DNA from: Chara braunii
Taxonomy: Eukaryota; Streptophyta; Charophyceae; Charales; Characeae
Direction of reading: 5' to 3'
Length of the DNA stretch: 64,000 nt
NCBI GenBank assembly: GCA_003427395.1
Contig: BFEA01000374.1
Span: 771,370-835,369, forward strand
Made by a program: the position numbers and the translations under genes. This document shows positions 21,832 to 33,000 of the stretch, piece by piece (position 1 is the stretch's first letter; every line of letters begins with the position of its first letter). Below the pieces are notes generated by a model, which saw only the letters and a program-made list of their open reading frames with translations, was not told where the DNA came from and searched no databases.

Positions 21832-22023
21832 CTACCGTCTCGTCAAAGAACAACTCCGCACGACTCCTGGTCGGTACTCACGTATGAATTCTCTGGCTCG
21901 TCGAAGGCACTCCTGTTCTGTCAGGTCCTCGTCTATGTGTGCTCTGAGTAAGACGGTCACTGTGAAACCTTCGTTCACTACTTGTCGGCTTACATTAACC
22001 ACTGTAGTCGTCCGACCTGGCAT
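21832..22023 (-). CDS. Cargo family 3 ORF, short
   Basis: 63 codons with GFTVTVLLRAHIDEDL and TEQECLRRAREFIREYRPG. The initiator is an ATG at 22023, six bases below the end of the family 2 ORF. The frame closes after the helix, so the C-terminal strand present at 21340-21660 is missing. This is probably a decayed copy. Confidence 0.35.
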   Translation of the reverse strand: MPGRTTTVVNVSRQVVNEGFTVTVLLRAHIDEDLTEQECLRRAREFIREYRPGVVRSCSLTRR

Positions 22024-22028
22024 ACCTC

Positions 22029-22721
22029 CTATCGCTGGTCCTCAAACAGATACCTTAGCTCCTCCAAGCCAGCGTACCTGTCCTCTACGTGTTTTCGGCA
22101 ATAGTCGATCAGATCGACCGGCCTCGGACAGTCTATCCAGCAAGTGACGTCGATCAGATCTCGTAGCGTCTCCTTGTCCAACTGTCCCCACCTCACGCAG
22201 ACTGCGTAGTAAGCCTCCTTAAATCGAGGTGCTAGCCCTAACCAGAGCACGTACAGCGTGTGGTTAACTGCTTTAGTCAGGCAGTCCACGGTTCCATAGG
22301 TTTGTTCTATCACAAAAGTAGGAAGAGTCAACCTCCAACTCTCTACAGGATAGTAGACTGGGTGCGGGGGCCCGATTACAACGCGGATGGTGAACGGCCT
22401 CTCTCCTGCAAAACTCGTCAGCCGTCGTCTCACTAGTAACCCTGCTAAGATCTCGTACTTCCACCAGTCCCTGCTAACAGCGGCGAGTGCTAAACCTATC
22501 TCAAGGTCTCGTGTCTTGTCAAACACAAGATGCCCTATCCCTTCCAGTCGTCGAGGGGTATCAAATCCTCTATCCTCTAAGATCACCGTCCACAAGAAGA
22601 CGCCCCTAGCCAACCAAGTACCAAAGTGTCGGATCGGTACGCTCGCTATCTCCTCTAAGCGCACCGGAATAGGAATATCGTACCCTACAGCCGTCTCTCT
22701 CGGCCCTATCAACTTCCTCAC
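22029..22721 (-). CDS. Cargo family 2 protein, copy A
   Basis: 230 codons from the listed GTG. The frame is open a little further up, and a frameshift probably separates it from an ATG near 22760. Shared family features in order: a Trp-rich block (FGTWLARGVFLWTVILE), a linker, then FTIRVVIGPP, YYPVESWRLTLPTFVIEQTYGTVD, and AYYAVCVRWGQLDKETL. It resembles copies B and C in this order and spacing but lacks their acidic tail. It is not recognisable as a known enzyme. Confidence 0.5.
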   Translation of the reverse strand: MRKLIGPRETAVGYDIPIPVRLEEIASVPIRHFGTWLARGVFLWTVILEDRGFDTPRRLEGIGHLVFDKTRDLEIGLALAAVSRDWWKYEILAGLLVRRRLTSFAGERPFTIRVVIGPPHPVYYPVESWRLTLPTFVIEQTYGTVDCLTKAVNHTLYVLWLGLAPRFKEAYYAVCVRWGQLDKETLRDLIDVTCWIDCPRPVDLIDYCRKHVEDRYAGLEELRYLFEDQR

Positions 22722-22797
22722 TCTATAGGAGTCTGAATCGCGCGTCAGAACGTAAGCCTACCATATGTCCGAGTCACTCTTCATCACGCTATCCGCC

Positions 22798-23310
22798 TCA
22801 TCGATGCAAGTGCGAATATCCCTGATCTCTGATCCGTGTGACCAACTCTATCATCTCGTGCCATCCATACCTCGCTAGGTTTTTCCCTATGACTGGAGGA
22901 ACCGGAATCCCTTCAAACACTTCGATAGCAGTATCCCAACTAACTACCTTCCCTTCTTGTCGTAATTGTACCACCTCTCCTGCCACCAATCCAGTAGCGC
23001 TCTTCCAAGCCTTCTCACTAAGTCCCCCCCTTGCCCGGGTCACAGGAATATAGTTTCGCACGTCGTACTCATCTAGGCTAACAAAGCGATACGTAAGAAT
23101 GTACACACGCCAAGGATATATCCCTCCTCCCTGGACATAGTCGTATGTAACGAGCTCGTATGGGAGACCCTCTCTCCTCGTCTTCTCGTTCAGGGATCGT
23201 ATGACGTCATTGCTTTCCTCTTTTGTAGGGCCTCGTCCCTCGGTGAGTAGCTGGTCCCAATATACCCGCCTAAAGGACAACCATGTCTGCCCATCTGTAA
23301 TTCCCACCAT
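22798..23310 (-). CDS. Cargo family 1 protein, copy c
   Basis: 170 codons from an ATG preceded by AGAGACG, the same six bases (GAGACG) as before the ATG at 20638. It has the fullest N-terminus of the family (TWLSFRRVYWDQLL, LPYELVTYDYV) followed by WRVYILTYRFVSLDEYDVRN, AWKSATGLVAGEVVQL, IEVFEGIPVPPVI and GWHEMIELVTR. It lies between family 2 copies C and A. It is the most intact member, and the best query for a database search. Confidence 0.6.
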   Translation of the reverse strand: MVGITDGQTWLSFRRVYWDQLLTEGRGPTKEESNDVIRSLNEKTRREGLPYELVTYDYVQGGGIYPWRVYILTYRFVSLDEYDVRNYIPVTRARGGLSEKAWKSATGLVAGEVVQLRQEGKVVSWDTAIEVFEGIPVPPVIGKNLARYGWHEMIELVTRIRDQGYSHLHR

Positions 23311-23362
23311 CGTCTCTACCTCTCTCTTGGCTTCTTTCTCCTTCCGCCACGAGTAGCCTCCG

Positions 23363-24508
23363 TCAATGAACCTCGTCTGCGTCTACCATATCCACATCAG
23401 CATGCTCACCTATCTCGCATCCCCAAGGGATATGATCCTGCCCCTCGGCCCGGTGGAGGTGCCCCCAACGGTCCTCGTCCGGTAGCTGACCAGCTTCGCG
23501 GACCTCCTCCACGTCCTCTCGGTCGGCCCCACGCTCGTCAAGTCTCGGACCTACCCAAGGCTGGCCCTGATCTCCCCAAGGCTCTATGTCCTCCAACTCC
23601 TCCCACTCTCTATCATCCGCGTACCAGCCAAGGTCCTCTCTCTCCGGGTATATCCGCTGATAGTGCTCCTCAACCTCCCAGTGCGAAATGAGGAGGGCAG
23701 GTCTGCTATCACTAGTCTCGCTCAAAAGCCGCCCCACACCCTCTAAGTAATCCGAGGGTCTCTGAACCTCTCTCTCTAACGCTAACCAAAACTCTGGGGG
23801 CTGGTACGGGAAACGCGACTCATGGTCCTCGGACGGCGCTAGAGTTCGAATGAACTCTATCAGCTAGAGCCCTCTCTCCCCAACAAGGGGCCCCCCGACG
23901 AACTGCACGTAAGCAATCCAATCTCGGTTCGTCGGTCCTCTACTCAATCCATCCAACTCGAGGCTGGCAAAATAAGTATCGGCAATGTGGCCCAGACCCC
24001 AGAGATCCTCCGCTACAAAAGTCGAAACTCCCACCCCCAGTCGCACACTGGGGAATGGAAAGACCCCTCCGATCCGGAGGGTCGTCCTCATTGCCCTAGC
24101 TGGACCATACAAGCTCTCAACCTCCTTGCGAAAGCCCTCTGCAACATCCGTCAGGATGGCTCTTGCCTCCTGCTCGCCTCGCCAATGATCATGGACTAGC
24201 CCCTCATAATAGACCGTCGCCCCTACCGTGCGCGAGTAATAAATATGGCCTGTTACCTCTATACTCGTCGTCCCGGGTGCTCGCCACCGCTGGCTGTCGG
24301 ACTTGAAACTCTCAACCACATAGGTCCACAAGTCTATGTCGGGCTCTAACAGTGTCGACCTCCACCGGGTCTGAAGTCCAGATCCAGGTCCAACCACACT
24401 CTTGGGCGGTAGATCAAACTCTAATATGTTGGGCGTGACGATCTCGGGGGGTCTAGGCCATCTAGCATCACCGATGGGGAGTTCAACTCTGCCGACCGAC
24501 TCTACCAT
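23363..24508 (-). pseudogene. Cargo family 2 protein, copy C (one in-frame TAG)
   Basis: An ATG at 24508 opens 214 codons ending in TAG at 23864-23866. The same frame then stays open for another 167 codons to 23363. The first part has family blocks QTRWRSTLL, DLWTYVVESF, TTLRIGGVFPFPSVRLGVGV, STFVAEDLWGLGHIADTY. The second part has PPEFWLALEREVQRPSDY, VGRLLSETS and an acidic tail (EEHYQRIYPE, REWEELEDIEPW). Copy B has the same GRL-SE and acidic order, so the full-length family protein is about 380 residues and the TAG is a lesion or a readthrough stop. Confidence 0.5.
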
Positions 24509-25939
24509 CGGATCACACTCAGCAGCTACCTGACGCCGATGACTCGCTCCACTCGATCGCCACCTCTCCGGCTCCGTACTATCCTCAGAGTCACTCCCTC
24601 GTCAACAGCCCTCAGATCTGAATCCTCCCTCGCACATTGTCGGAGGGCGCGGTGTCCCGGCCCTCCTCTGTGTGTGCCAGGCTCCTACTCAGTACCGGTT
24701 CCTCATTCAGTCGCCCCAACTTGTAAGCATGTTCCCGAACCTCAGCAACCCTCTGGTACCCGAGCTGTACCCCGACGTGGACCGTTTCTGTTGGTGCTTA
24801 CCTTAACAAAAGGATGGGTGCGCCACAAAACTTTCCATTGGTCCACGTAGGCTCGGCGCCGTGCTGTACAGCAGAGCACTACCGGCCTGTAGCCGTGGTA
24901 GCCGTCGGGCTTGCCCTGGGACGCGAAGGTAGAGGGACGGGCGCGGTCTTTTCTACTGCGCGCCGAGTGCCCCTCTGCTAGGTTATGGGTTAGGTGCACG
25001 AAACAGGTCACTGTCAAAAAGAAAAGGGCTGAACAAAAGAAGTAAAAGAAAGTAAAATGTAAAAGTGAAAAGAAAACTAAGCGTCTGAGCGGCACACGGA
25101 TCAAGGCCTTTGTTTTAATTAAAAGTAATCCAGCGATAGTTGGTCACTGTATTGCTGAGTTTTCTTTTCCCTCTATTATTATTATTGCTATTATTATTAT
25201 TATTATTATTTAATTTTCCTTTTCGCACGATTTGTCAGACCCGGTTTTCTTTTGGCCTGTCATCTCAAGGTGCCAGCGGGTCAACTCTGAAACGCGATCG
25301 TCGTATGATGGTTCAGACTGGCTCAACTCTTCGCTGTTTCCCTGTGCCAGGCTTGTCCGACTGGGCTTTGTGCGGTAGGACCCCAAAAGAGGGGCGACCC
25401 GCGTCCGCATCGGTAGGAGGCTTATCACCCCCATGGAAGGTCATAAGCCCCCTCCTTGCCATCGAACACGGGTACCCGATAAAAGTAGGTAGAATGGCTC
25501 GTTTTTGAAGAAAAAGGGGCAGTTGCCTGTGTCCCGTTATGGGACCACTACGTTGAACCCGCGGTCATTTTTATATTAAAGTGAAGGGACTAGAGGCTGA
25601 CAAAAAAAAAAGTGAGTCGCTTGCTTTATGACCGTTGGAGTTCGGCTTCCTGGTTTCTTCCTTTTCTTTTCTCTTCCTTTTGTTTTATTCGCTTTATTAG
25701 GATCTTCAAAAGACAATCTTCTTAATTTACAGAGTCGGAAAAAGGATATTTGCATCCCTCGTTTAGAGCACAAGGATTGCGGTAAGCAGCGACCCTATAA
25801 AGGCTGGGGGAGACGAGCCTCTGGAATACTTGGACTTGGGCATCCCTGTTATGCTAAGTACGGTGGGCTGAAGAAGGGGGTCGCACACTGAGGTGTGCAC
25901 ACGTGTTTGTCTCTGTGCGAGGGCCCTGAGTGTTAGAGT
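24509..25939. other. No supported gene; strand switch of cargo
   Basis: Cargo ORFs are on minus to the left and on plus to the right. The interval holds an ATT trinucleotide tract at about 25178-25210, and short open frames with hydrophobic runs (25628-25891) that I cannot support as genes. No LTR or inverted repeat boundary was found. Confidence 0.4.
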
Positions 25940-26392
25940 GTGGCTGTTCCGGAACTCTGCGTCCAGGGACTGTGTACTGTCCGGCAGAGAGGGTCAGCTA
26001 TGGTACGTAGCAGCGGGTTGTATGGGTATAGGCCAAGGTGCCTTCAGTTTCTTTGGAAATGGGAGCGGATGTCTGGCGAAGGGACTACGGTGACGGCTGT
26101 ACTGGATTACAGTTACGGAAAGCGGGAGGCTAAACTAAGGGTGAACGTGGAAGGGGGAAGAGAAGAAGAAATGCGGGCGGATGAAGGCCTGCAGATGGCG
26201 ATTTCAGAGGCTAAGGACAGAGCGGAAAGGAGGTGTAGAAGGGACGGGGTCACCGACGAGCTGAAGGTGACCGTGTCGTACCTAGAGGCAGAGACCTCAA
26301 CTGATACGATAGAACGAAAGCAGCGGCACCTGGACCGCGACACAGAGACGGACAGCGATGAGAGTGACTTGGAGGCCACGACTCAGTCCTAG
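25940..26392 (+). CDS. Plus-strand cargo ORF, weakly family 3-like
   Basis: 150-codon frame whose middle reads AKLRVNVEGGREEEMR, a helix (LQMAISEAKDRAERRCRRDG), and ELKVTVSYLEAET. The strand-helix-strand order and the closing VTV strand resemble family 3 at 21340-21660 on the other strand. A Ser/Asp/Glu-rich tail follows. The first 55 residues are probably not coding. The assignment is tentative. Confidence 0.35.
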   Translation: MAVPELCVQGLCTVRQRGSAMVRSSGLYGYRPRCLQFLWKWERMSGEGTTVTAVLDYSYGKREAKLRVNVEGGREEEMRADEGLQMAISEAKDRAERRCRRDGVTDELKVTVSYLEAETSTDTIERKQRHLDRDTETDSDESDLEATTQS

Positions 26393-29300
26393 CACGGGTG
26401 GGAACAGTGGAAGCGGGACCACCCGTCGACTGGACCGGTAGAGAGCGGCCCAGAGGCCAGTTCACGACGACGAAGAGGCCAGGACCGCTAGGCTACCGAG
26501 CAGAAGGTCAACGAAAAGAGAGAGGCAGGACACACTGGGCGGTCGCGGGACAGTCACGTACGAGTCAGTCACGCGTGAAATCAGGCAGGTGAATGGACAA
26601 GCAAGAAAGGAGGGGGAAGTCGTTGTTATGTGTGTGATCTTCACGAGTCATGAAAAAAGAGGAGGCGCACCCCGGGTGATTAGTAGGAGAACGACATGAT
26701 ATGGTCACAGAAAAGGACTGAGGGAGGGTGAGTGATCTGCTATCGGGTGTGGTAGAGTGAAGTGGCACTTGCTATGGGGATGCCCACTGCCGACTAAGAT
26801 CGGAGTCGCCTAAGATCACTAGAGTTGTCCGACCCCTGAACTCATACACTCTCTCCGAGAGGACGAGATCGAGAACTCACTGGCGCGCCTGACCAACTCC
26901 AAGGACCAAGTGGTAGTTGGCACGCTTCTTTCAGCGCTGTTGCTGACGTCATCATTGTCTCTCGAGGTAGGTGAGGGACGAAGCTTCCTTCTCCCTGAGA
27001 GACACGTGGACTGTCACATATGGTTTGAGAACTTACCATTTTGAGAAGAGTGAGATTGACGACGGCAGGCTACCAAGAGCTAGCCGTGACACGAGAGAAA
27101 AGAGGAGTCAGACCTCTACGGCGGATGCGAAGATAGCTCCCTTCCTCTCATCATCGCGACCACAGCAGTTACCAGTTTTGTGTGAGTTCCTCGTCACTGA
27201 TATATCCTTCTTGAATGAGTGAGTGTGCCCCAAGAGACTCTACGTGATCTGAGTGCGGAGGAGTCTTGCGTGAGAGAGAAGGGACTTAGTCTGAGCTATT
27301 TTGGGCGTTGGATAATGTTAGCAGTAATGTGACAAGGCTGGTTCTCAGCAGAGGAAGAAAAGGACGGAGGGAAAGAGTGAGAGCAGTGCAGACGCATGAG
27401 AAAAGGGAGTGTGGATGGACACGATCCAAAGTGAGGGATGCCGTTAGCCTTCTCACGTCTCTCCTAATATGTGTCTGTCAGTTCGATATCTGTCAGAAAG
27501 CGCTTCGGCGTACTTATACTGGTGAAGAGGCCAGCTCTGTAGTGAACCGCGTGCGGAAGGAAGATGAGTGGACCGAGCTATACCTTGATTCCGATTAGCA
27601 CCGTCTGCCGTGAAGAATGATCTTTCGCCTCCCTAACTGGACGTGACCCGCAAGCCGTAAGGTGGTGCTATCTACTAGCTCTGATGCGTGATGAACGGAC
27701 GTGACGTCTGGTTTTCTCGAGGAAGCGAGAGTCAATGCGTTTGTTGACATCTCTGGTGAGGGTGTGTGATAACAACTCTACCCCTTCTTGACCTGGTAAT
27801 ACAGGTGCGATCCTTGTAGTAAATGGCCAGGTGAAGGTGGGGAGTGCAGACGGTTGTATCAGGAGTGAGTGACAACGACGCCCTCCGCAGGGTAACCCAA
27901 ACCTGATGGCGCACGAACGGCATGATGTTTTTCTTGCCTGCATGAGAAGCGCGACAGTGTAAGCGAAGTGATAGTTCAAACGAGGGAGGCTAAGGTAAGT
28001 ATTACTTTATTAGTTCTAAAGGCTACGTATAGCAGGGGTGAGTTTACGGGGTTGAGAAGGAACGAGACTGAGCAATCTTTAAAGCTGACTAATCAGAGTC
28101 GTCACTTCTGCATGCGCTGTTACTTCAGTCACGGGACTTAACGAGTCACGCTGCTAGCTCATGTGTACCGTAGCCACTCGTCGAGTCATGAGCAAGAGGA
28201 AAGTTTCGGAGTATGGATTATCATCTCTTAGGGCGGTAATCAGTGGGCAAGTGTAGGGATTAATAATCAGCGTCACTGCGAAGATCTTCCCTCTTGAGTA
28301 CTGTTTTTCTTTTATCCCTCCTTGTTAGACTCTCACATCCGATAGGGTGAACGAGCCTCGGTTAGAAAATTGCTGAGATTGAAGCCCCTGATGATGACCA
28401 CGCATCTTTCGTAGGTAGGAAGTGGTGACGAAATCAGTCTTGGTATGATCAGGACTGTACAATCGTCCTTTAAGGGGACGTAAGCCTAGTATCGATGATT
28501 TGATTTAAGGTGACTATGGGTCCAATGGATTGATGCCTACCCGTGCTCACACTCTATCCGGTAGATGGGGAAAAAGAAGGTAATGTTGAGACAAATTTCT
28601 TTTCTCCTTGCAAAATTCCTACTTGATGGTGACTAAAGGGTTATACCCTGTTTTGGAATGTAAATGGTGACAATATACGTCTCTGATCCGTACGATTAAT
28701 GGACAGGGGATGTTGTATGATGGGACCCTGTGTTATGTGTGAGGCGTGAGAACGTGTGGTTGGAGCTTTGCATCAACGAGGACCGCGCTGGGAATACCCG
28801 ATGCTATAGGTGAACAGGGAACACACGGGGTAGAGCGAACGGAGAGTAGTTTCTCATAATCAGCCTGTGCTATTATAAACGTCAATTGGGACCGATGACT
28901 TCCTTGCTGAGTGCGTATGGGGCTCACCCTTGGTAACTCAATGCTCTCGGGTTCTTGTCTTGTGTTAAAGCACAGGCTTTGCCTCACAGGCAGAAATGCC
29001 ATAACTAAAGCACGTTTGCCTTTGCGCTCGTAGTTTTGAACAAGAAAGAAATCTACGCCTGGGGCTCATTGCGTTGAAAATAGAGTAGCCCTGCAATTCA
29101 ACCTAATGAGTCGAGCTCGGTCAAGGGCAAGTGCCCCGATCTTTCAATAAGTGCGACTTGTGACGAGCCCTGCAAAGACATGAAGAGTGCAATTTGATTC
29201 ACGTTGTTGAAACAGGGATGCCCAGCGAGACTGATTGGTATGTTGCCTCCCTAAAACGAAGTATCCTGGACAGTACTATTATGTGTGAAGGGGCCCGATA

Positions 29301-30110
29301 ACAGTTCTAGCAAAATCCCAAAATTACCCTCCTATCTTAGAATATACAGTAACCAGGGTGGTGTAATGCACGATGTGGCTCGTGCATACTCGCTACCCGG
29401 AGTGTGGCCTGTGAGACATTCTAAAGGGCAGATCATTACTGAATCAGTGCTAAGGTCTGTTAGTGAGTGACTCTTCTAACCACCTATCGCCAGAATTCAT
29501 AAAAGAGCTCAGTCCCCATACAAATCACCAACCGCTCTGAGAAGGACCTGCCGCGACTTGAACTATTTAAAAGCAGGCAGCTTGTGAAAGCCATTACTGT
29601 GGCTTGTCGACGGGCTGGTACTATGCAAGTTGTAGTGGCAGCCAAATACAACATGTTCACTAACTGTGTCAACGACTAGTGGTTGCTAAATGGCACAAGT
29701 TGCAGATCAATCAGCCTGAGCCATAGCAGTTTAAGCTCGCAGCTTGTCACTGACTGTAGAGTGGGCACTCGTCGGAACCTCAGATTTCTCATCCCTAAAG
29801 ACCAGTTAGAAAAGTTTGAAGGGTGAAAGGAGGAAACAAAGAAAAGAAAAAGGAAAGACGGGTTCTCCCTTGCGCTGCAAAGGGGACAAGTTCGCAATCG
29901 AGCGTGTGAAGTATCACCGAAGCCAAGATTGTAAGGCTATCTATATGATTACCTCATTTCAGTTAGTCGAGGTCAAAGCATAAGCCTTGGTGAGCGAGCA
30001 GCTGGCCGTTGCACAACCCACGATCAACCGAGACGTCATTGTACCTAAGCGGTATCCAACCAGTGCCCCCTTTTGGTCAGTGTCAAACCTAAATTCCCAT
30101 CAAGGACATC
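26393..30110. other. Long stretch without a supported gene
   Basis: The only open frame of note is 27308-27598 on plus (96 codons, ending RKEDEWTELYLDSD), with no recognisable features. The sequence is of mixed composition, without tandem repeats, LTR ends or primer sites that I can identify. It may be decayed cargo in the same orientation as the ORFs on either side. Confidence 0.4.
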
Positions 30111-30356
30111 ATGAAAGGCGACCAAGTCTTGGTAGTAAAGTCCAGATCTGACAGAGACAAAGAGGAGGGATTAGAAGAAGAAGCATACCGAGATATGGAA
30201 ATACATAGGAGAGTTCAACGCGAGCACGCAATCTAGATGGTGAAAGGTGAAGTGTACATTGAGTACGTGATCTACTTCTATGGGCACGACGGCGAACTGC
30301 ACAGTACTAGTTTGTCGTTAAAGACGGTAAAACAGGCCAGGGCAACGCTCGCATGA
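30111..30356 (+). pseudogene. Small plus-strand cargo ORF with one stop
   Basis: An ATG opens KGDQVLVVKSRSDRDKEEG and an acidic/charged stretch to a TAG at 30234-30236. The next codon is ATG and the frame continues with VKGEVYIEYVIYFYGHDGEL to a TGA. The even amino-acid use and the strand-like second half look like coding sequence. A relation to family 3 is possible but cannot be shown by eye. Confidence 0.3.
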
Positions 30357-30634
30357 GCTCGGCTGTGTCTGATCTACCTTCTCCGAAACTCCACCAACAT
30401 CTGAACCGGCAAGCTCTCATCAACAGTCTGCAGTTCTTTCTATCATGTAAAGGCATGTGAATCAACAATTTGGTGGCTCAATATATCAGACATCAATTAG
30501 ACGACATTCAAACAACATTTACACGACATTCAAACAGTGCTCAAGCAGGTATTTAATCAAGGTTTAATCGACAATCTTCAGTTTAGACCGTTCGAGATTT
30601 ACAGTCCAAAACGATCGACATAAGTTTACTTTCC

Positions 30635-31356
30635 TTGTTCTACTTCAGAGATCAGTTTCATATATTTATCACAACACATGAGTACAGTACAATACCTCTC
30701 AGTTGCAGGGCCAATATTGGCCAGCCTCAATCAGATTGCGCTCAAGGAGGCCTTCATTACCGGTATGTCAGTGCAGTGGGTTTCAAACGGGAGGATCTGT
30801 CAACCTTTGTAGTCCTTACTGTCTTTGCAGAAGAAACCGTCCTGTCTTTGGAGAAGAAACCGTCCATGACTTGAGACCCTACTTGAGGAAAGGTAAGGAG
30901 ACTCGTGAGCATTTTGACTCAGTTTGGACTGCGGCAACCCGGTACATTGAAGAGAGAGAGAAAAAGCTAGATGAGAACGAAATGAAGTTGATCCGCAGCT
31001 TCGGACCCAAGCTCTATACTGATTATCCGAAGCCTCCGGTTCCTTTTGCTCTCACAGATGGCTCTAACTGGGGTGACCTGGTGGATCTAGCTAAGAGATA
31101 CATTTCTCCGGCAGTGATTGACTACGAGGCAGTAACGGAGCCATCAAAGTTTCGACATCTCAGGCGAGCGATCTTCTCTCAGCCGTACCTTCCCACACTG
31201 TGGGAGAAGTTTTGTGGTATGGTTGATTTTCGTATTATGGGACTTGGCTGGAAAAGCTCTGAGCTTGCGGGCTTCAGGTGGCTCTACATACGAAGGCCAC
31301 AACCTCATAGAGTACGGGGACATGGCACGAAGCACAAGAGACATACAACAAAATGA
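30635..31356 (+). pseudogene. Cargo family 1 protein, copy d (opposite strand, frameshifted)
   Basis: Two overlapping plus-strand frames together cover the family. The first, to 30874, carries the N-terminal strands (STFVVLTVFAEE). The second, from about 30860, carries VWTAATRYIEEREKKLDENE, LYTDYPKPPVP and NWGDLVDLAKR, which match the signature of minus-strand copies a, b and c. The second frame then continues about 70 residues beyond the family end. One frameshift near 30870 separates the halves. Its orientation is opposite to the rest of element 1. Confidence 0.5.
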
Positions 31357-31865
31357 GAGATCGAGAGCGTGACTCTGAGGGATGAGCGAGGACTCGAGAC
31401 TAGCGCTGGCCATGCTCTCTTCCACGTGTACTTTCTGAGACTATTATGAGTTCTCATTCCTCCCTCATTTAACCTTGTTATTGCTCGAGTCAGTCAGTCA
31501 TGCTTCTTGCATTGACGTTTGTTTGATGATTGCACTCTTTAATGATTCTGTCACAGTTCTCAAAATTAGTAAATTGGCAGAGTTGATACATGCATGACAC
31601 ATTAAGACTCCCTAATTATTATTGCATGATTTTGCTATTCCGAATCAAAATAAAAGATTCCCAAGACCGGGGACCGGCGAAGACCGCAATTAAAGGGTCT
31701 CGCTCGAAGCCGGACGCACACAACAGGAAGGGATTTGCTTTATTTAATCTAATTTATTTATTGCAAACATTAAACAAATCCTGCGTGACAGCCTGTTGGC
31801 TTTCTGGTCGCCTGAAGTGGCCCGACTGGAGAAAACTGCGACAACGTGCTGCTTTGCACCCTCTC

Positions 31866-32988
31866 CTAGGCCCTGACGGCGACTCCTATCCTAGGGAAAT
31901 GAGCGTCGGCAACGTCGAGCTCCTCTCCTGACTCAGCGCCCTCGCTATCGGAGTCAACCCAATCAGGCTCCCAGACCTCCTCGTCGTCGTCCCTTACCCA
32001 CTCGTCGTCGTCCGGCTCGTCCTCTATACGGTACGGAGGGAGTCGTATCGCGCGACAATACCACGACAACTGGAGGTCCTGCGTCCTCACTCCACCAGTT
32101 GCCCCAATCCTCCGAGTAGAGTCTGCCTATATAGGTAAAATACTCAGGTCCTGCCCGGAGCTCCCGATCCAACAGGTCCCACACGTACGAGGGCGGGGGC
32201 ACGCCCCTCTCGCAATCGTCTCCTAAGGAGCGGATCAGCTCTGTGAGTTGAACCCTCTCGTCCCCCCAGCGAAGCCCTGCGGTCGTGAGGGAGTAGTATA
32301 TATAGCAAGTGTCGAGGTATCCTCTGGCGAAAAGCGCGAACTCTCTGAATGTGAGGTAAGCCTCAACCAAGCCACCCACTCCTCCGAAAACTGAGTCTAC
32401 CACGAAAGCGGGGACAACCGCTCTCAGGCTAGTCCCCGAATATGGAAAAACAATGTCTCGTGCTATCAGGAGATCCCTCGTGATTGTGAGGGGAGGTCGC
32501 CCGTGAAACAAGGTCAACGGGTCCTGCTCGTCGTCTGCTCGAAATGCGTCAACCTCCTGTAAATACCGTAGGGCTCTACTGATGACCCAACTGGTCCCCC
32601 ACGTCACGAGACTCAAAGCAGCCTCCTTGACCGTCTTTTCCCCAAGGTACATGTAGGCTCTCACTAATCCACCCGTCAGGTCCCCCTCCTCTCCCCTCTG
32701 GTGCTCTCTGTACGTCCACAGCCAAGCACCGGAGGACAAGAGGACAGACCTCCACCGGAACTGGCCGTCGTGTCAGCGAGTGGGTCGCGAGGGGAGCGTG
32801 AACTCCACTAAGTCCCCCTCTATAAGCTCGGGGGGTTCTACTTCCCATGCACGATCAACCTCATACACCTCCACGTCCTCGAGCCACCACATCCAATCGA
32901 CACTACAGAAGTCAGAGACGGTGGCGTGAAGACGGAATAAATGTACTACAACGTAAAGGAAGAATAAAAGGGTCGGAGGAAGAAACAA
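31866..32988 (-). pseudogene. Cargo family 2 protein, copy B
   Basis: The frame from 32988 runs to an in-frame TGA at 32773-32775, then on in the same frame to 31963. The start has GDLVEFTLPSRPTR, the equivalent of ILEFDLPPKS in copy C. After the stop come FRWRSVLLSSGAWLWTYRE, PLTITRDLLIARDIVFPYSG, LRAVVPAFVVDSVFGGVGGL and IGRLYSEDW. A frameshift near 32100 moves the acidic tail (IEDEPDDDEWVRDDDEE, SDSEGAESGEELD) to the frame ending at 31866. It is the first cargo ORF after the leader and the best guide to full family length. Confidence 0.5.
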
Positions 32989-33000
32989 GAAGTGAAAAGG

